Assembly (NCBI GenBank): GCA_034211115.1 | Contig: JAXHTH010000048.1 | Span: 1-22,776, forward strand | DNA length: 22,776 bases | Origin: JAXHTH01 sp034211115 | GTDB taxonomy: Bacteria > Planctomycetota > Phycisphaerae > Phycisphaerales > SM1A02 | Direction: 5' to 3' | In this document: positions 1 through 6,848 of the stretch, in pieces | Position numbering within the stretch: position 1 is the stretch's first letter | How the letters are laid out: each line of letters opens with the position of its first letter | Made by a program: the position numbers and the translations under genes | The notes under the pieces: generated by a model | The model's input: only the letters and a program-made list of their open reading frames with translations | Told to the model about the DNA's origin: nothing | Database searches by the model: none

Positions 1-131
1 GGCTGCGTCGAGAAGAGATACTTGTCGAGGTAGTAGTGGCTGGTGCGCCCGCTGCGGAGGGTGAACGTGCCGCGCAACAGCGCGATCTCGGCGATGCGGG
101 CGGCGACCTGCTCACGGCTCAGCTCGGTCAT
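1..131 (-). CDS. pyrE: Orotate phosphoribosyltransferase, N-terminal part (cut by window edge)
   Basis: OPRTase joins orotate to PRPP to give OMP in de novo pyrimidine synthesis, in the cytoplasm. Only the first 43 codons lie in the window. The peptide begins MTELSREQVAARIAEIALL and continues with GTFTLRSGRTSHYYLD, the family's N-terminal pattern of a helix followed by F-x-L-x-S-G-R-x-S-x-Y-Y. The PRPP-binding loop lies outside the window. The ATG at 131-129 starts right at the family's usual N-terminus. No Shine-Dalgarno sequence precedes it; a TACCAT hexamer sits exactly six bases upstream, which suggests a leaderless message. The gene diverges from the GH57 gene across 125 bases. The family call rests on a short peptide but is a good match. 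Confidence 0.82.
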   Translation of the reverse strand, partial: MTELSREQVAARIAEIALLRGTFTLRSGRTSHYYLDKYLFSTQ

Positions 132-137
132 GAACGC

Positions 138-143
138 ATGGTA
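138..143 (-). promoter_or_regulatory. Candidate -10 element for leaderless pyrE
   Basis: Read on the minus strand the hexamer is TACCAT, followed by six bases (GCGTTC) and the ATG. This is the TANNNT-N6-ATG layout seen in leaderless genes of Deinococcus and actinobacteria. I see no convincing -35 at 16-18 bases. The same spacing precedes the GH57 gene and ispE. Confidence 0.45.
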
Positions 144-244
144 GCGGCACAGGCCGCGGCATGATGGGTCGGCGGGGAGCCCTGCCCCGGGCCGGTTCCC
201 CTCGCGCCTCCCCGCCGGTTCGTTGCGATACCCGCCCGCCCATC

Positions 245-250
245 TACGAT
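245..250 (+). promoter_or_regulatory. Candidate leaderless promoter of the GH57 gene
   Basis: TACGAT lies exactly six bases before the ATG at 257. A TTGCGA hexamer at 223-228, 16 bases upstream, is a possible -35. There is no Shine-Dalgarno sequence before the start. Transcription from this element would begin at or next to the ATG. Confidence 0.45.
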
Positions 251-256
251 GCCCGC

Positions 257-1468
257 ATGGCCTCCGTGTGCTTCTACTTCCAGGTCCACCAGCCGTTCCG
301 GCTCCGGCGGTACTCGGTGTTCGATGCCGATCCGATCTACTTCGATGTCGAGGCGAACCGGACCGTGTGCGAGAAGGTAGCGGAGAAGTGCTACCGGCCC
401 GCGACGAGGACGATCCTCGATCTCGTCCGCCGGCATGAAGGCCGATTCAAGGTCGCCTTCTCGATCACCGGTACGGCCCTGGAGCAACTGCAACTGTGGG
501 CGCCGGACGTGCTGGACATGTTCCGGGAGCTCGCCGCCACCGGCTGCTGCGAGTTCCTCGGCGAGACGTCGCATCACTCGCTGGCCTATCTCCACTCCCG
601 CGGGGAATTCGCCGAGCAGGTGGCGGGGCAGGACGAGCAGATTCGACGCTGTTTCAATCAACAGCCCCGAGTGTTCCGCAACACGGAGCTGATGTACAGC
701 AACGACCTTGCCGCGCACATCGGCGCGCTGAGGCGGTATGACGCGATCCTCTGCGAGGGCGTCGGCCGGCTGCTGGGCTATCGCTCGCCGAACTACGTCT
801 ACCTCCCGCCGGGAGGGCCGGACGATCCCGGCGCCGGGGGGGTCAGGCTCCTTCTGAAGAATCACCGCCTCAGCGATGACATCGCCTTCCGCTTCTCCGA
901 TCGCGCCTGGCCGCAGTGGCCGCTCACCGCCGAGCGCTTCGCGCAGTGGGTCAACCAGATCAACGGCGACGGCTACCTGTGCAATCTCTTCATGGACTAC
1001 GAGACGCTGGGCGAGCATCAGTGGGAAGACACCGGCATCTTCCACTTCCTCGACGTGCTTCCGGAGAAGATCTTCGACGTCAACCCGGGGGAGAACGACT
1101 TCTGCACGCCGAGCGAGGCGGTGAAGCGCTACCGGCCCGTCGGCGTCTACGATGTGCCGTATCCGACCTCCTGGGCCGACACCGAGCGCGATCTTTCCGC
1201 CTGGCTGGGCAACGCGATGCAGGAGAATGCGGCGACGGAACTCTATCGGCTTGAGCAGCCGGTCAAGGCCCGTCACGCCGCCGGCGACGAGAACATCCTC
1301 GAGGACTGGCGCAAGCTGACGACGTCCGATCACCTGTATTACATGTGCACGAAGTGGTGGGCCGACGGGGACGTGCACACCTACTTCAGCCCCTACGACA
1401 GCCCCTACGATGCCTACATCAACTTCATGAACGTGCTGGACAACGTTCGCAGCCGGGTCCGCGAATAG
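257..1468 (+). CDS. Glycoside hydrolase family 57 (alpha-amylase/glucanotransferase-like)
   Basis: The product (403 aa) is a GH57 enzyme, a retaining family acting on alpha-glucans such as starch or glycogen by hydrolysis, transfer or branching. Visible family blocks are FYFQVHQP at residues 6-13 (region 1), GETSHH at 102-107 (region 2), FRNTELMYSND at 140-150 with Glu144 as predicted nucleophile, and LFMDYETLGEHQW at 244-256 with Asp247 as predicted general acid. There is no signal peptide, so the enzyme is probably cytoplasmic and may handle stored glycogen. The reading frame stays open upstream to 161, but the ATG at 257 places the HQP block at the usual distance from the N-terminus. Exact specificity cannot be read from sequence. 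The 3' end faces the lipoprotein gene 24 bases away. Confidence 0.88.
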   Translation: MASVCFYFQVHQPFRLRRYSVFDADPIYFDVEANRTVCEKVAEKCYRPATRTILDLVRRHEGRFKVAFSITGTALEQLQLWAPDVLDMFRELAATGCCEFLGETSHHSLAYLHSRGEFAEQVAGQDEQIRRCFNQQPRVFRNTELMYSNDLAAHIGALRRYDAILCEGVGRLLGYRSPNYVYLPPGGPDDPGAGGVRLLLKNHRLSDDIAFRFSDRAWPQWPLTAERFAQWVNQINGDGYLCNLFMDYETLGEHQWEDTGIFHFLDVLPEKIFDVNPGENDFCTPSEAVKRYRPVGVYDVPYPTSWADTERDLSAWLGNAMQENAATELYRLEQPVKARHAAGDENILEDWRKLTTSDHLYYMCTKWWADGDVHTYFSPYDSPYDAYINFMNVLDNVRSRVRE

Positions 1469-1476
1469 ATGATGGA

Positions 1477-1504
1477 GTGCCGCGCCGCGATCCTAGTGCG
1501 GCAC
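1477..1504. terminator. Hairpin between convergent genes (possible terminator)
   Basis: GTGCCGC at 1477-1483 pairs with GCGGCAC at 1498-1504, and the stem extends inward by a G-U and a C-G pair. It lies between the GH57 stop and the end of the convergent lipoprotein gene, overlapping the latter's last codons. There is no T-tract on either side, so it is at best an atypical, possibly bidirectional terminator. Confidence 0.3.
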
Positions 1505-2776
1505 CTTCACCGCGAGCTTGGGATCGGCGACCATTTCGAAGGTGATGCTCTCCTCCGCCTCGGCCCCGCTCTTGTTGTCGCGGACACGGATCTTGAAGTG
1601 ATACTTCCCCACCGACAGGGCCTTGGGGAGGGTGATGATCTGGGTGGTGAAGAAGTCCCTTCGGCGATGGCTCGTCACGTCCACCGCCTTCTGCCACGGT
1701 TCGCTCCACACCGGGATGCCGTCGCTGTCGTTGATGATCTCCAGTTGCTGGCTGATCTCCGTCAGCCACTGGTTCATCTTGTTCATCTCGCTGGCGAAGC
1801 CGTCGATCTCCAGGTACAGGATGACCTGCTGCTCGCCGTGGGCGAGGAAGGTGTTGCGCTCGAAGGGCTGGTAGTCGCCGAACCCGCCCACGCGCCAACA
1901 CAGGGCCGCGGCGGGGAGCTGGAGTTGCGGTTCCTCGACGAGGGATTCCTGAAGGCTGAGCACGGCGTTGATGATCGCCTCCTCGGCCTCGATCGAGCCG
2001 TCCAGCGTCTCGCCCAGGTCGGCGAAGAACCCCTGGAGCCGACCGAGCAGCCGGCGCTCCGTCTCGCTCAGATCGGGGAATGCCTCGGGGTTGAGTCGAA
2101 GCTCCGGATCGACCATCACCATCGCCGCCATCCCCAGCAGTTCCCGAAGCGGCTGATCGCTGTAGGCGGCGCGCCGATTCAGGTGGCGGCGGACCTTCAC
2201 CAGCAGCACGTCGAGCGGGTCACCGGCGATGGCCTTCGCCGGCTCCGCCGAATCCGCCTCCGCCTCCTGATCTCCAACGTCCTGCTCTCCTGCGGGCCGA
2301 TCGATCTCCAGCGCTTCGGCCGGGTCGCGAAACAGCGGCGATTGCCTGACGGGCGGCTTCTCGACCTTCGGCCGATCGGAATCGGCGGGCGTCCCCTGAG
2401 GCGGGGTCGGCGGTTCGTTCCAGACGATCCGTTCGGGGGCCGATTCTTCGGAACCGTCCGCGGATTGGGGTTCGTCGGCCGGATCCTGCGTGCGCGCCTG
2501 GCGCCGCGCCGCCTCCCGGCGCAGCTCGAGGAAATCCTCGACATCGCGCTCCGCGCGCTCCGCGAGGGTTTCGACACCGATGGGCGCGTCCTCCTCGACG
2601 GCGGATCTCTCGGCGTTCAGGACGGGCGGTTCGTCGCTGAGCGTGGCCGAACCGGCGTCGGAAGTGCTCATCGTTTTGTCGGACGCGCAGCCTGTGATCG
2701 CGAGCCCGACCGCCGCGGCAATCGTCCTCGCACGCAAGGCCGGCCTCATCGATCGAAGATGGAGAATTCCACGCAT
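1493..2776 (-). CDS. Putative lipoprotein of unknown function
   Basis: I do not recognise this family. The 427-residue product starts with a basic segment, a hydrophobic stretch and the lipobox ITGC, with Cys30 as predicted lipidation site, so it should be exported and processed by LspA. Residues about 35-140 are acidic, proline-rich and of low complexity. The middle is helical, with many Leu, Glu and Ala residues. The C-terminal third is beta-rich, with ILYLEIDGF and a segment like an Ig-type final strand pair (GKYHFKIRVRDNKSGAEAEE). The ATG at 2776 is chosen because AGGAGG lies five bases upstream; the longer open frame to 2854 would bury the signal peptide. It lies 68 bases downstream of holA on the same strand and may be co-transcribed. 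Confidence 0.75.
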   Translation of the reverse strand: MRGILHLRSMRPALRARTIAAAVGLAITGCASDKTMSTSDAGSATLSDEPPVLNAERSAVEEDAPIGVETLAERAERDVEDFLELRREAARRQARTQDPADEPQSADGSEESAPERIVWNEPPTPPQGTPADSDRPKVEKPPVRQSPLFRDPAEALEIDRPAGEQDVGDQEAEADSAEPAKAIAGDPLDVLLVKVRRHLNRRAAYSDQPLRELLGMAAMVMVDPELRLNPEAFPDLSETERRLLGRLQGFFADLGETLDGSIEAEEAIINAVLSLQESLVEEPQLQLPAAALCWRVGGFGDYQPFERNTFLAHGEQQVILYLEIDGFASEMNKMNQWLTEISQQLEIINDSDGIPVWSEPWQKAVDVTSHRRRDFFTTQIITLPKALSVGKYHFKIRVRDNKSGAEAEESITFEMVADPKLAVKVPH

Positions 2777-2844
2777 CGCTGCCTCCTGCAGAAGACGGCC
2801 ATCCTGGCCTGAGCGTGTCGCGCCGGGGCGGGGACTCTCGCCGC

Positions 2845-3912
2845 CTAGGCGCACCGAAGAGTATCGGCAATCCGGAGGGCCAGCCCTTCAAGAGTCCGCG
2901 GGCCGCCGCCGATCCCGCTCTTGACCTGCCGATCGGTCTCGACGGCATGCCGCAGGAGCCGGGCAAGGGGCTCGGGTCTCAGTCGCTGCGCCGCGGCGGG
3001 CACGAGGTTGCGGCTCTCGCCCCACAGCTTCAGCCGACCGGCGATCGCCCCCACGCTCTCGCCTTCCTTCAGCATCGAGCTGGCCGCGTGCAGCTTCCGC
3101 ACCAGGTCCGTCATCGCCCAGATCACCAACTGCTCGGGCTGTCGGGAGACGGCCAGCAGCTCGCGGACCTTCTCGACGGCCCGTTGGGGCGGGCCGCTGA
3201 GGATCGCTGCCTGCACGGCCCACGCCTGTTCCTCCCGGCTCAGACCGACGATCGCCTTCACGTCCTCCCCGCCGATCTCCTCCCGATCACCGATGTATGC
3301 GGCCAGCTTGGCGAGCTCGGTGTCCAGACGGGCCAGCTCCGGGCCGATGAGCTCGACGAGCATTTCGGCCGCCCGGCGCTGGATCGTCTTTCCGTGTTCC
3401 TTCTCACATCGCCCAAGGCACCAGTTGACGGCCTGGGCGCCCCTGGGCGCCTCGCACTTGAGGATCGTGCCGACCTTCCTGACCGCCTTGTCGATCCGCC
3501 CCGGCCGCCAGCCGTCGGCCCGGAGCAGAAGCGTGGCGCTGTCCACGGGACCGGCGGCGTATCGCTCCATCAGCTCGCGGGCCGTCTTTGCTCCCGGCGC
3601 CGTCGTCCGGCCGGTCGAGTCCTCCTCGTCCTTCGAAGCGGCGAGGAACTTCTCGGCGTTGTCGACGATGACGAGCTTGTGCTCCTGCAGCAGCCCGTAG
3701 CTGCGGAGCTCATCGAGGACCGCGGCCGGCTCGGCAGTCTCGCCGTCGAAGAAGAACTGCCCGATCTCGCCGTGCTCGGCGCGCAGGGCGGCGATCAGCC
3801 GGCGCGTGTATTCCAGGCGAAGGTACTGGTCCGGCCCGCGCAGAATCACGATGCGCATCGACGCATCGAGCTTCGCGGACGAATCGGGATCGGTCGCTGC
3901 ACGAGTGGCCAC
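2845..3912 (-). CDS. holA: DNA polymerase III delta subunit
   Basis: HolA delta is the wrench of the clamp loader: it opens the beta sliding clamp so that DnaX and delta-prime can load it on DNA. The product (355 aa) has family length. Its N-terminal region reads IVILRGPDQYLRLEYTRRLI, matching the usual x-G-x-D-x-Y/F-L opening, followed by LLQEHKLVIVDNAEKFL at residues 74-90, the degenerate Walker B-like strand of delta proteins. The C-terminal part is all-helical, as expected for the collar domain. Two starts are possible: GTG at 3912, or ATG at 3858, which gives MRIVILRGPD and resembles typical delta N-termini. I list the GTG because a TATCAT hexamer lies nine bases before it, but this is uncertain. 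It diverges from sucD. Confidence 0.82.
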   Translation of the reverse strand: MATRAATDPDSSAKLDASMRIVILRGPDQYLRLEYTRRLIAALRAEHGEIGQFFFDGETAEPAAVLDELRSYGLLQEHKLVIVDNAEKFLAASKDEEDSTGRTTAPGAKTARELMERYAAGPVDSATLLLRADGWRPGRIDKAVRKVGTILKCEAPRGAQAVNWCLGRCEKEHGKTIQRRAAEMLVELIGPELARLDTELAKLAAYIGDREEIGGEDVKAIVGLSREEQAWAVQAAILSGPPQRAVEKVRELLAVSRQPEQLVIWAMTDLVRKLHAASSMLKEGESVGAIAGRLKLWGESRNLVPAAAQRLRPEPLARLLRHAVETDRQVKSGIGGGPRTLEGLALRIADTLRCA

Positions 3913-3921
3913 GGCGGCGCC

Positions 3922-3927
3922 ATGATA
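3922..3927 (-). promoter_or_regulatory. Candidate -10 element of holA
   Basis: On the minus strand the sequence is TATCAT, nine bases before the GTG at 3912. Transcription from it would start within about three bases of the GTG, giving a nearly leaderless message. No clear -35 and no Shine-Dalgarno sequence are visible. Confidence 0.35.
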
Positions 3928-3986
3928 CCGCTCCGAACGCCGCCGGCGGTCCGTTGGGCCGTGCCGGCCGGGCCGGGCGGCGGATT

Positions 3987-4015
3987 TTGTCCCCGTCCGG
4001 CCGGCGGGCTATCCT
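3987..4015 (+). promoter_or_regulatory. Candidate sigma70-type promoter of sucD
   Basis: TTGTCC at 3987-3992 and TATCCT at 4010-4015 are separated by 17 bases, each matching four of six consensus positions. Predicted transcription would begin near 4022, leaving a leader of about 35 bases before the ATG at 4057. That leader has no obvious Shine-Dalgarno sequence. Confidence 0.4.
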
Positions 4016-4056
4016 CACACCGTTTCACCCCATCACCCCCAGCACACGGTGCGATC

Positions 4057-5022
4057 ATGGCCATCCTCGTCGACGGAAACACGAAGGTCATCTGCCAGGG
4101 CATCACCGGCTCGGCCGGCGCGTTCCATACCAAGGGCTGCCTCGATTACGGCACCAAGATGGTGGGCGGCGTGACGCCGGGCAAGGGCGGGCAGAAGGAC
4201 GCCCACGGCCTGCCGATCTTCAACACCGTCGCCGAGGCCGTCGACGCGACCGGGGCGGAGGCGACGATGCTCTTCGTGCCCCCCGCGTTCGCCGCCGACG
4301 GCATCATCGAGGCCGCTGCGGCCGGACTGAAGGTCATCGTCGCCGTCACCGAGGGCATCCCCACCCAGGACATGATTCGCGTCAAGGCGGCCCTGAAGGA
4401 CTTTCCGCAGGCGAGCCTGATCGGCCCCAACTGCCCGGGCGTCATCACGCCGGGAAGGAAAGTCCCCGCCTCCGGCGAGGGGCCGGACGCGAAGTTCCAG
4501 GGCGGCTGCAAGATCGGCATCATGCCCGGCTACATCCACCTCGCCCGGGAGGATGCCGCCACCGGAAAAGCCGTCGGCATCATCTCCCGCTCCGGCACGC
4601 TCACCTACGAAGCTGTCTGGCAGTGCACCGTTCTCGGCCTGGGTCAGTCCACGTGCATCGGCATCGGAGGCGACCCCGTCAAGGGCCTCAACTTCATCGA
4701 GCTGCTGGACCTCTTCAACCAGGATCCCGACACGGACGGTGTGGTGATGATCGGCGAGATCGGCGGGTCCGACGAGACCGAGGCCGGGCGCTGGGTCGCC
4801 CAGCACATGGCCAAGCCGGTCGTGGCCTTTATCGCCGGCGTGACCGCCCCGAAAGGCAAGCGGATGGGACACGCCGGGGCCATCATCGGTGGCACCGACG
4901 ACACTGCCCAGGCCAAGATCAAGGCCCTTAAGGAGCTGGGCGTGCACGTGGCTGACTCCCCGGCCGACCTCGGCACGACGATGGCCGAAGCGCTGGGCGT
5001 GCACGTCGCGGCGGGGGCGTGA
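4057..5022 (+). CDS. sucD: Succinate-CoA ligase (ADP/GDP-forming), alpha subunit
   Basis: SucD binds CoA and carries the phosphohistidine of succinyl-CoA synthetase, which interconverts succinyl-CoA and succinate with substrate-level phosphorylation in the TCA cycle. The match is near full length: NTKVICQGITGSAG at 8-21 (CoA-binding fold), MVGGVTPGKGG at 35-45, IGPNCPGVITPG at 122-133, SRSGTLTYE at 177-185, GIGGDP at 202-207, MIGEIGGS at 231-238, and MGHAGAII at 270-277 with His272 as the phosphorylated residue. At 321 residues it exceeds the usual ~290 because about 17 residues (roughly 134-151) are inserted between ITPG and KIGIMPG. The N-terminus aligns directly with family starts. Its partner sucC is not in the window; holA lies upstream in the opposite direction. 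Confidence 0.96.
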   Translation: MAILVDGNTKVICQGITGSAGAFHTKGCLDYGTKMVGGVTPGKGGQKDAHGLPIFNTVAEAVDATGAEATMLFVPPAFAADGIIEAAAAGLKVIVAVTEGIPTQDMIRVKAALKDFPQASLIGPNCPGVITPGRKVPASGEGPDAKFQGGCKIGIMPGYIHLAREDAATGKAVGIISRSGTLTYEAVWQCTVLGLGQSTCIGIGGDPVKGLNFIELLDLFNQDPDTDGVVMIGEIGGSDETEAGRWVAQHMAKPVVAFIAGVTAPKGKRMGHAGAIIGGTDDTAQAKIKALKELGVHVADSPADLGTTMAEALGVHVAAGA

Positions 5023-5037
5023 GAGGCGCCCATGCCC
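5015..5037 (+). terminator. Hairpin at the end of sucD (weak terminator candidate)
   Basis: GGGCGTG at 5015-5021 can pair with CATGCCC at 5031-5037 (seven pairs, one G-U) around a nine-base loop. It straddles the sucD stop. No T-tract follows, so intrinsic termination is doubtful. Confidence 0.22.
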
Positions 5038-5163
5038 TGAGCGATTGGGACCGGAAGGCTGAGAAGACAGCGCCCGATCGCACGGTGAGCAGAGGGAGCC
5101 CTGCGCCGCTATGCTGCGATCTGGGCCGCGTGCCAGCCACGCCCGCAGGGAGCGGGTAGTCCC

Positions 5164-6543
5164 ATGCGTCGACACCTCCTTATCGGATACATCGCACTCT
5201 CTGCCGGCGTCGCTCTCCTCGCCAGCTGTGTCGCCCCGCGCGAGCCGGCTCTTGACGGGTCGGCGCTGGGCCAGCCGCCCGCGCGGCGCCCCAACATCGT
5301 CCTCATCATGGCCGATGACATCGGCATCGAGGGCTTCGGCTGCTACGGCGGGACAAGCTACGAGACGCCGATGATCGACTCGCTGGCCCGGGATGGCGTG
5401 CGCTTCACGCAGTGTCATTCTCAACCGCTGTGCACGCCCAGCCGGCTCAAGATCATGACGGGGCGCAGCAACATCCATAACTACCGCCACTTCGGCATCA
5501 TGGACCCGGATGAGCCCACGTTCGGGCCGATGATGCGACAGGCGGGCTACGCGACGGCCGTGGCCGGCAAATGGCAGCTCTACGGCGCGGAGAACTACGG
5601 CGAACTCGCGGGAACGGGCATGCATCCGCGAGAGGCCGGCTTCGATGAATACTGCCTCTGGCAGATCGACACGCTCGGATCGCGGTACTGGGATCCGCTG
5701 ATCGAGCGGAACGGCCGGGTGCTCGACGACGTTGTGGGCACGTACGGGCCGGACATCTTCTGTGATTTCATCTGCGACTTCATCGAGCGCCACAAAGACG
5801 GGCCATTCTTCGTCTACTATCCGATGGCGCTGGTGCACAACCCGTTCGTTCCCACGCCGGACAGCGCCAATCGCGAATCGAAGAATCGGCAGAGAAACTT
5901 CGCCGACATGGTCGCGTACGTGGATGGACTCGTCGGGCGAATCGTGACCCATCTCGAGGAGCTCGGCCTGCGCGAGAACACGATGATCCTCTTCACCGCC
6001 GACAACGGCACGAACCGCAGAATCACATCGATGATGGGTCAGAGAGCCGTGCGCGGCGGGAAGGGGCTGACCACCGATGCCGGCACGCACGTTCCGCTCG
6101 TCGTCAGCTGGCCGGCGGGTGGGGCAACCGGCGCGGTCTGTGAAGACCTCGTCGATTTCAGCGACTTCGTGCCCACGATCGCGGAGGCTGCGGGCATCGA
6201 TCCCGCGTCGGCCGGCCTGCAGCCGGACGGGCGCAGCGTTCTGCCGCAGATCAGGGGAGAGCCGGGCGCGCCGCGCCAGTGGATCTTCTGCTATTACAAC
6301 CCGCGGCCCGGCCGCAAGGGATTCCCCGAACGGCGTTTTGCGCGCGATGCGCGATGGAAGCTCTACGGCGATGGGGGTTTGTTCGATCTGCGCGCCGATC
6401 CGCAGGAGGAGCATCCGATCGATGCGCCGGCGGAGAACGCCGCAGCCGTCGAGGCCCGGCGCAGACTACGGGCGGCGATCGATTCCTTCCCCGAGCAGCC
6501 GACGAGGATTCCGCCCCCGCCGCCGGTGGAGGGCCTTCAGTGA
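5164..6543 (+). CDS. Formylglycine-type (S1 family) sulfatase lipoprotein
   Basis: The product (459 aa) should hydrolyse a sulfate ester outside the cytoplasmic membrane. Residues 1-22 form a lipoprotein signal ending LLASC (Cys22). Mature features are NIVLIMADDIG at 44-54 with calcium-binding Asp51 and Asp52; C90-T-P-S-R94, the CxPSR signature whose Cys becomes formylglycine; Lys136 in GKWQLYG; His225 in LVHNPF; Asp280 and Asn281 in FTADNG; and Lys300 in GGKG. The usual GKWHLG histidine is replaced by Gln138. Activity needs a formylglycine-generating enzyme, not encoded here. The ATG at 5164 gives a complete signal peptide; AGGGAG at 5147-5152 is a rather distant ribosome site. Planctomycetes carry many such enzymes for algal sulfated polysaccharides, but the substrate cannot be read from sequence. 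Confidence 0.9.
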   Translation: MRRHLLIGYIALSAGVALLASCVAPREPALDGSALGQPPARRPNIVLIMADDIGIEGFGCYGGTSYETPMIDSLARDGVRFTQCHSQPLCTPSRLKIMTGRSNIHNYRHFGIMDPDEPTFGPMMRQAGYATAVAGKWQLYGAENYGELAGTGMHPREAGFDEYCLWQIDTLGSRYWDPLIERNGRVLDDVVGTYGPDIFCDFICDFIERHKDGPFFVYYPMALVHNPFVPTPDSANRESKNRQRNFADMVAYVDGLVGRIVTHLEELGLRENTMILFTADNGTNRRITSMMGQRAVRGGKGLTTDAGTHVPLVVSWPAGGATGAVCEDLVDFSDFVPTIAEAAGIDPASAGLQPDGRSVLPQIRGEPGAPRQWIFCYYNPRPGRKGFPERRFARDARWKLYGDGGLFDLRADPQEEHPIDAPAENAAAVEARRRLRAAIDSFPEQPTRIPPPPPVEGLQ

Positions 6544-6647
6544 TGCTGTATGCGGGCACAACCGCTCGTGTTCTGACGCAGTTGGATGATGAAGGGCTGA
6601 TCTGGATCGCCGCCGAACTCCGGGCCGCGCTGAAGCTCGGCGCCTGA
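6543..6647 (+). CDS. Possible 34-residue protein coupled to the sulfatase gene
   Basis: An ATG overlaps the sulfatase stop (TGATG at 6541-6545), with GGAGGG nine bases upstream (6528-6533), an arrangement typical of translational coupling. The peptide begins MLYAGTTARVLTQLDDEG and continues with a short amphipathic helix rich in Ala and Leu, ending KLGA. It has no signal peptide or known domain. About three quarters of its third codon positions are G or C, compatible with coding here but not decisive at this length. Chance is a real alternative. Confidence 0.3.
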   Translation: MLYAGTTARVLTQLDDEGLIWIAAELRAALKLGA

Positions 6648-6848
6648 GGAACCACCGGTGTCGCGGGCCCCCGGCGGTGCTATACTCGCTGCCGCGTGGC
6701 GGATTCGCCCAGGCGGGGAGATTCGAGGCGGCCCCCTCCATCGCTCGGCCTTCGCCGGCCGCCGCCGACGCTCTGAACGAAACGCCAATGATTCGGGTCC
6801 GAAGAACTGTGACGGCAACTGCACAACCGGGGAGGCTGGAAGCGCCTG
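6648..6848 (+). other. Gene-free leader of the GT4 gene with a TATACT -10
   Basis: Apart from the possible 34-residue ORF before it, nothing from 6544 to 6848 looks coding. TATACT at 6681-6686 is the best -10 hexamer in the window; no good -35 precedes it. Transcription from near 6693 would leave a leader of about 155 bases. That leader holds small GC-rich hairpins, for example GGCG-GATT-CGCC and CGGCC-TTCGCC-GGCCG, and GGAGG at 6831-6835. It matches no riboswitch class I know. Confidence 0.35.

Noticed and set aside
1469..2812. 447-codon plus-strand frame opposite the lipoprotein gene
   Set aside because: The minus-strand gene has AGGAGG, a signal peptide and a lipobox; this frame has none of these.
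2815..4056. Long in-frame extension upstream of sucD
   Set aside because: It is antisense to holA. SucD starts normally at the ATG at 4057, aligning with the family N-terminus.
4033..6414. 793-codon open frame on the minus strand opposite sucD and the sulfatase gene
   Set aside because: It is antisense to two genes with clear catalytic motifs. Its composition (Arg, Gly, Ala, His-rich) is typical of shadow frames in GC-rich DNA, and it has no ribosome site or domain.
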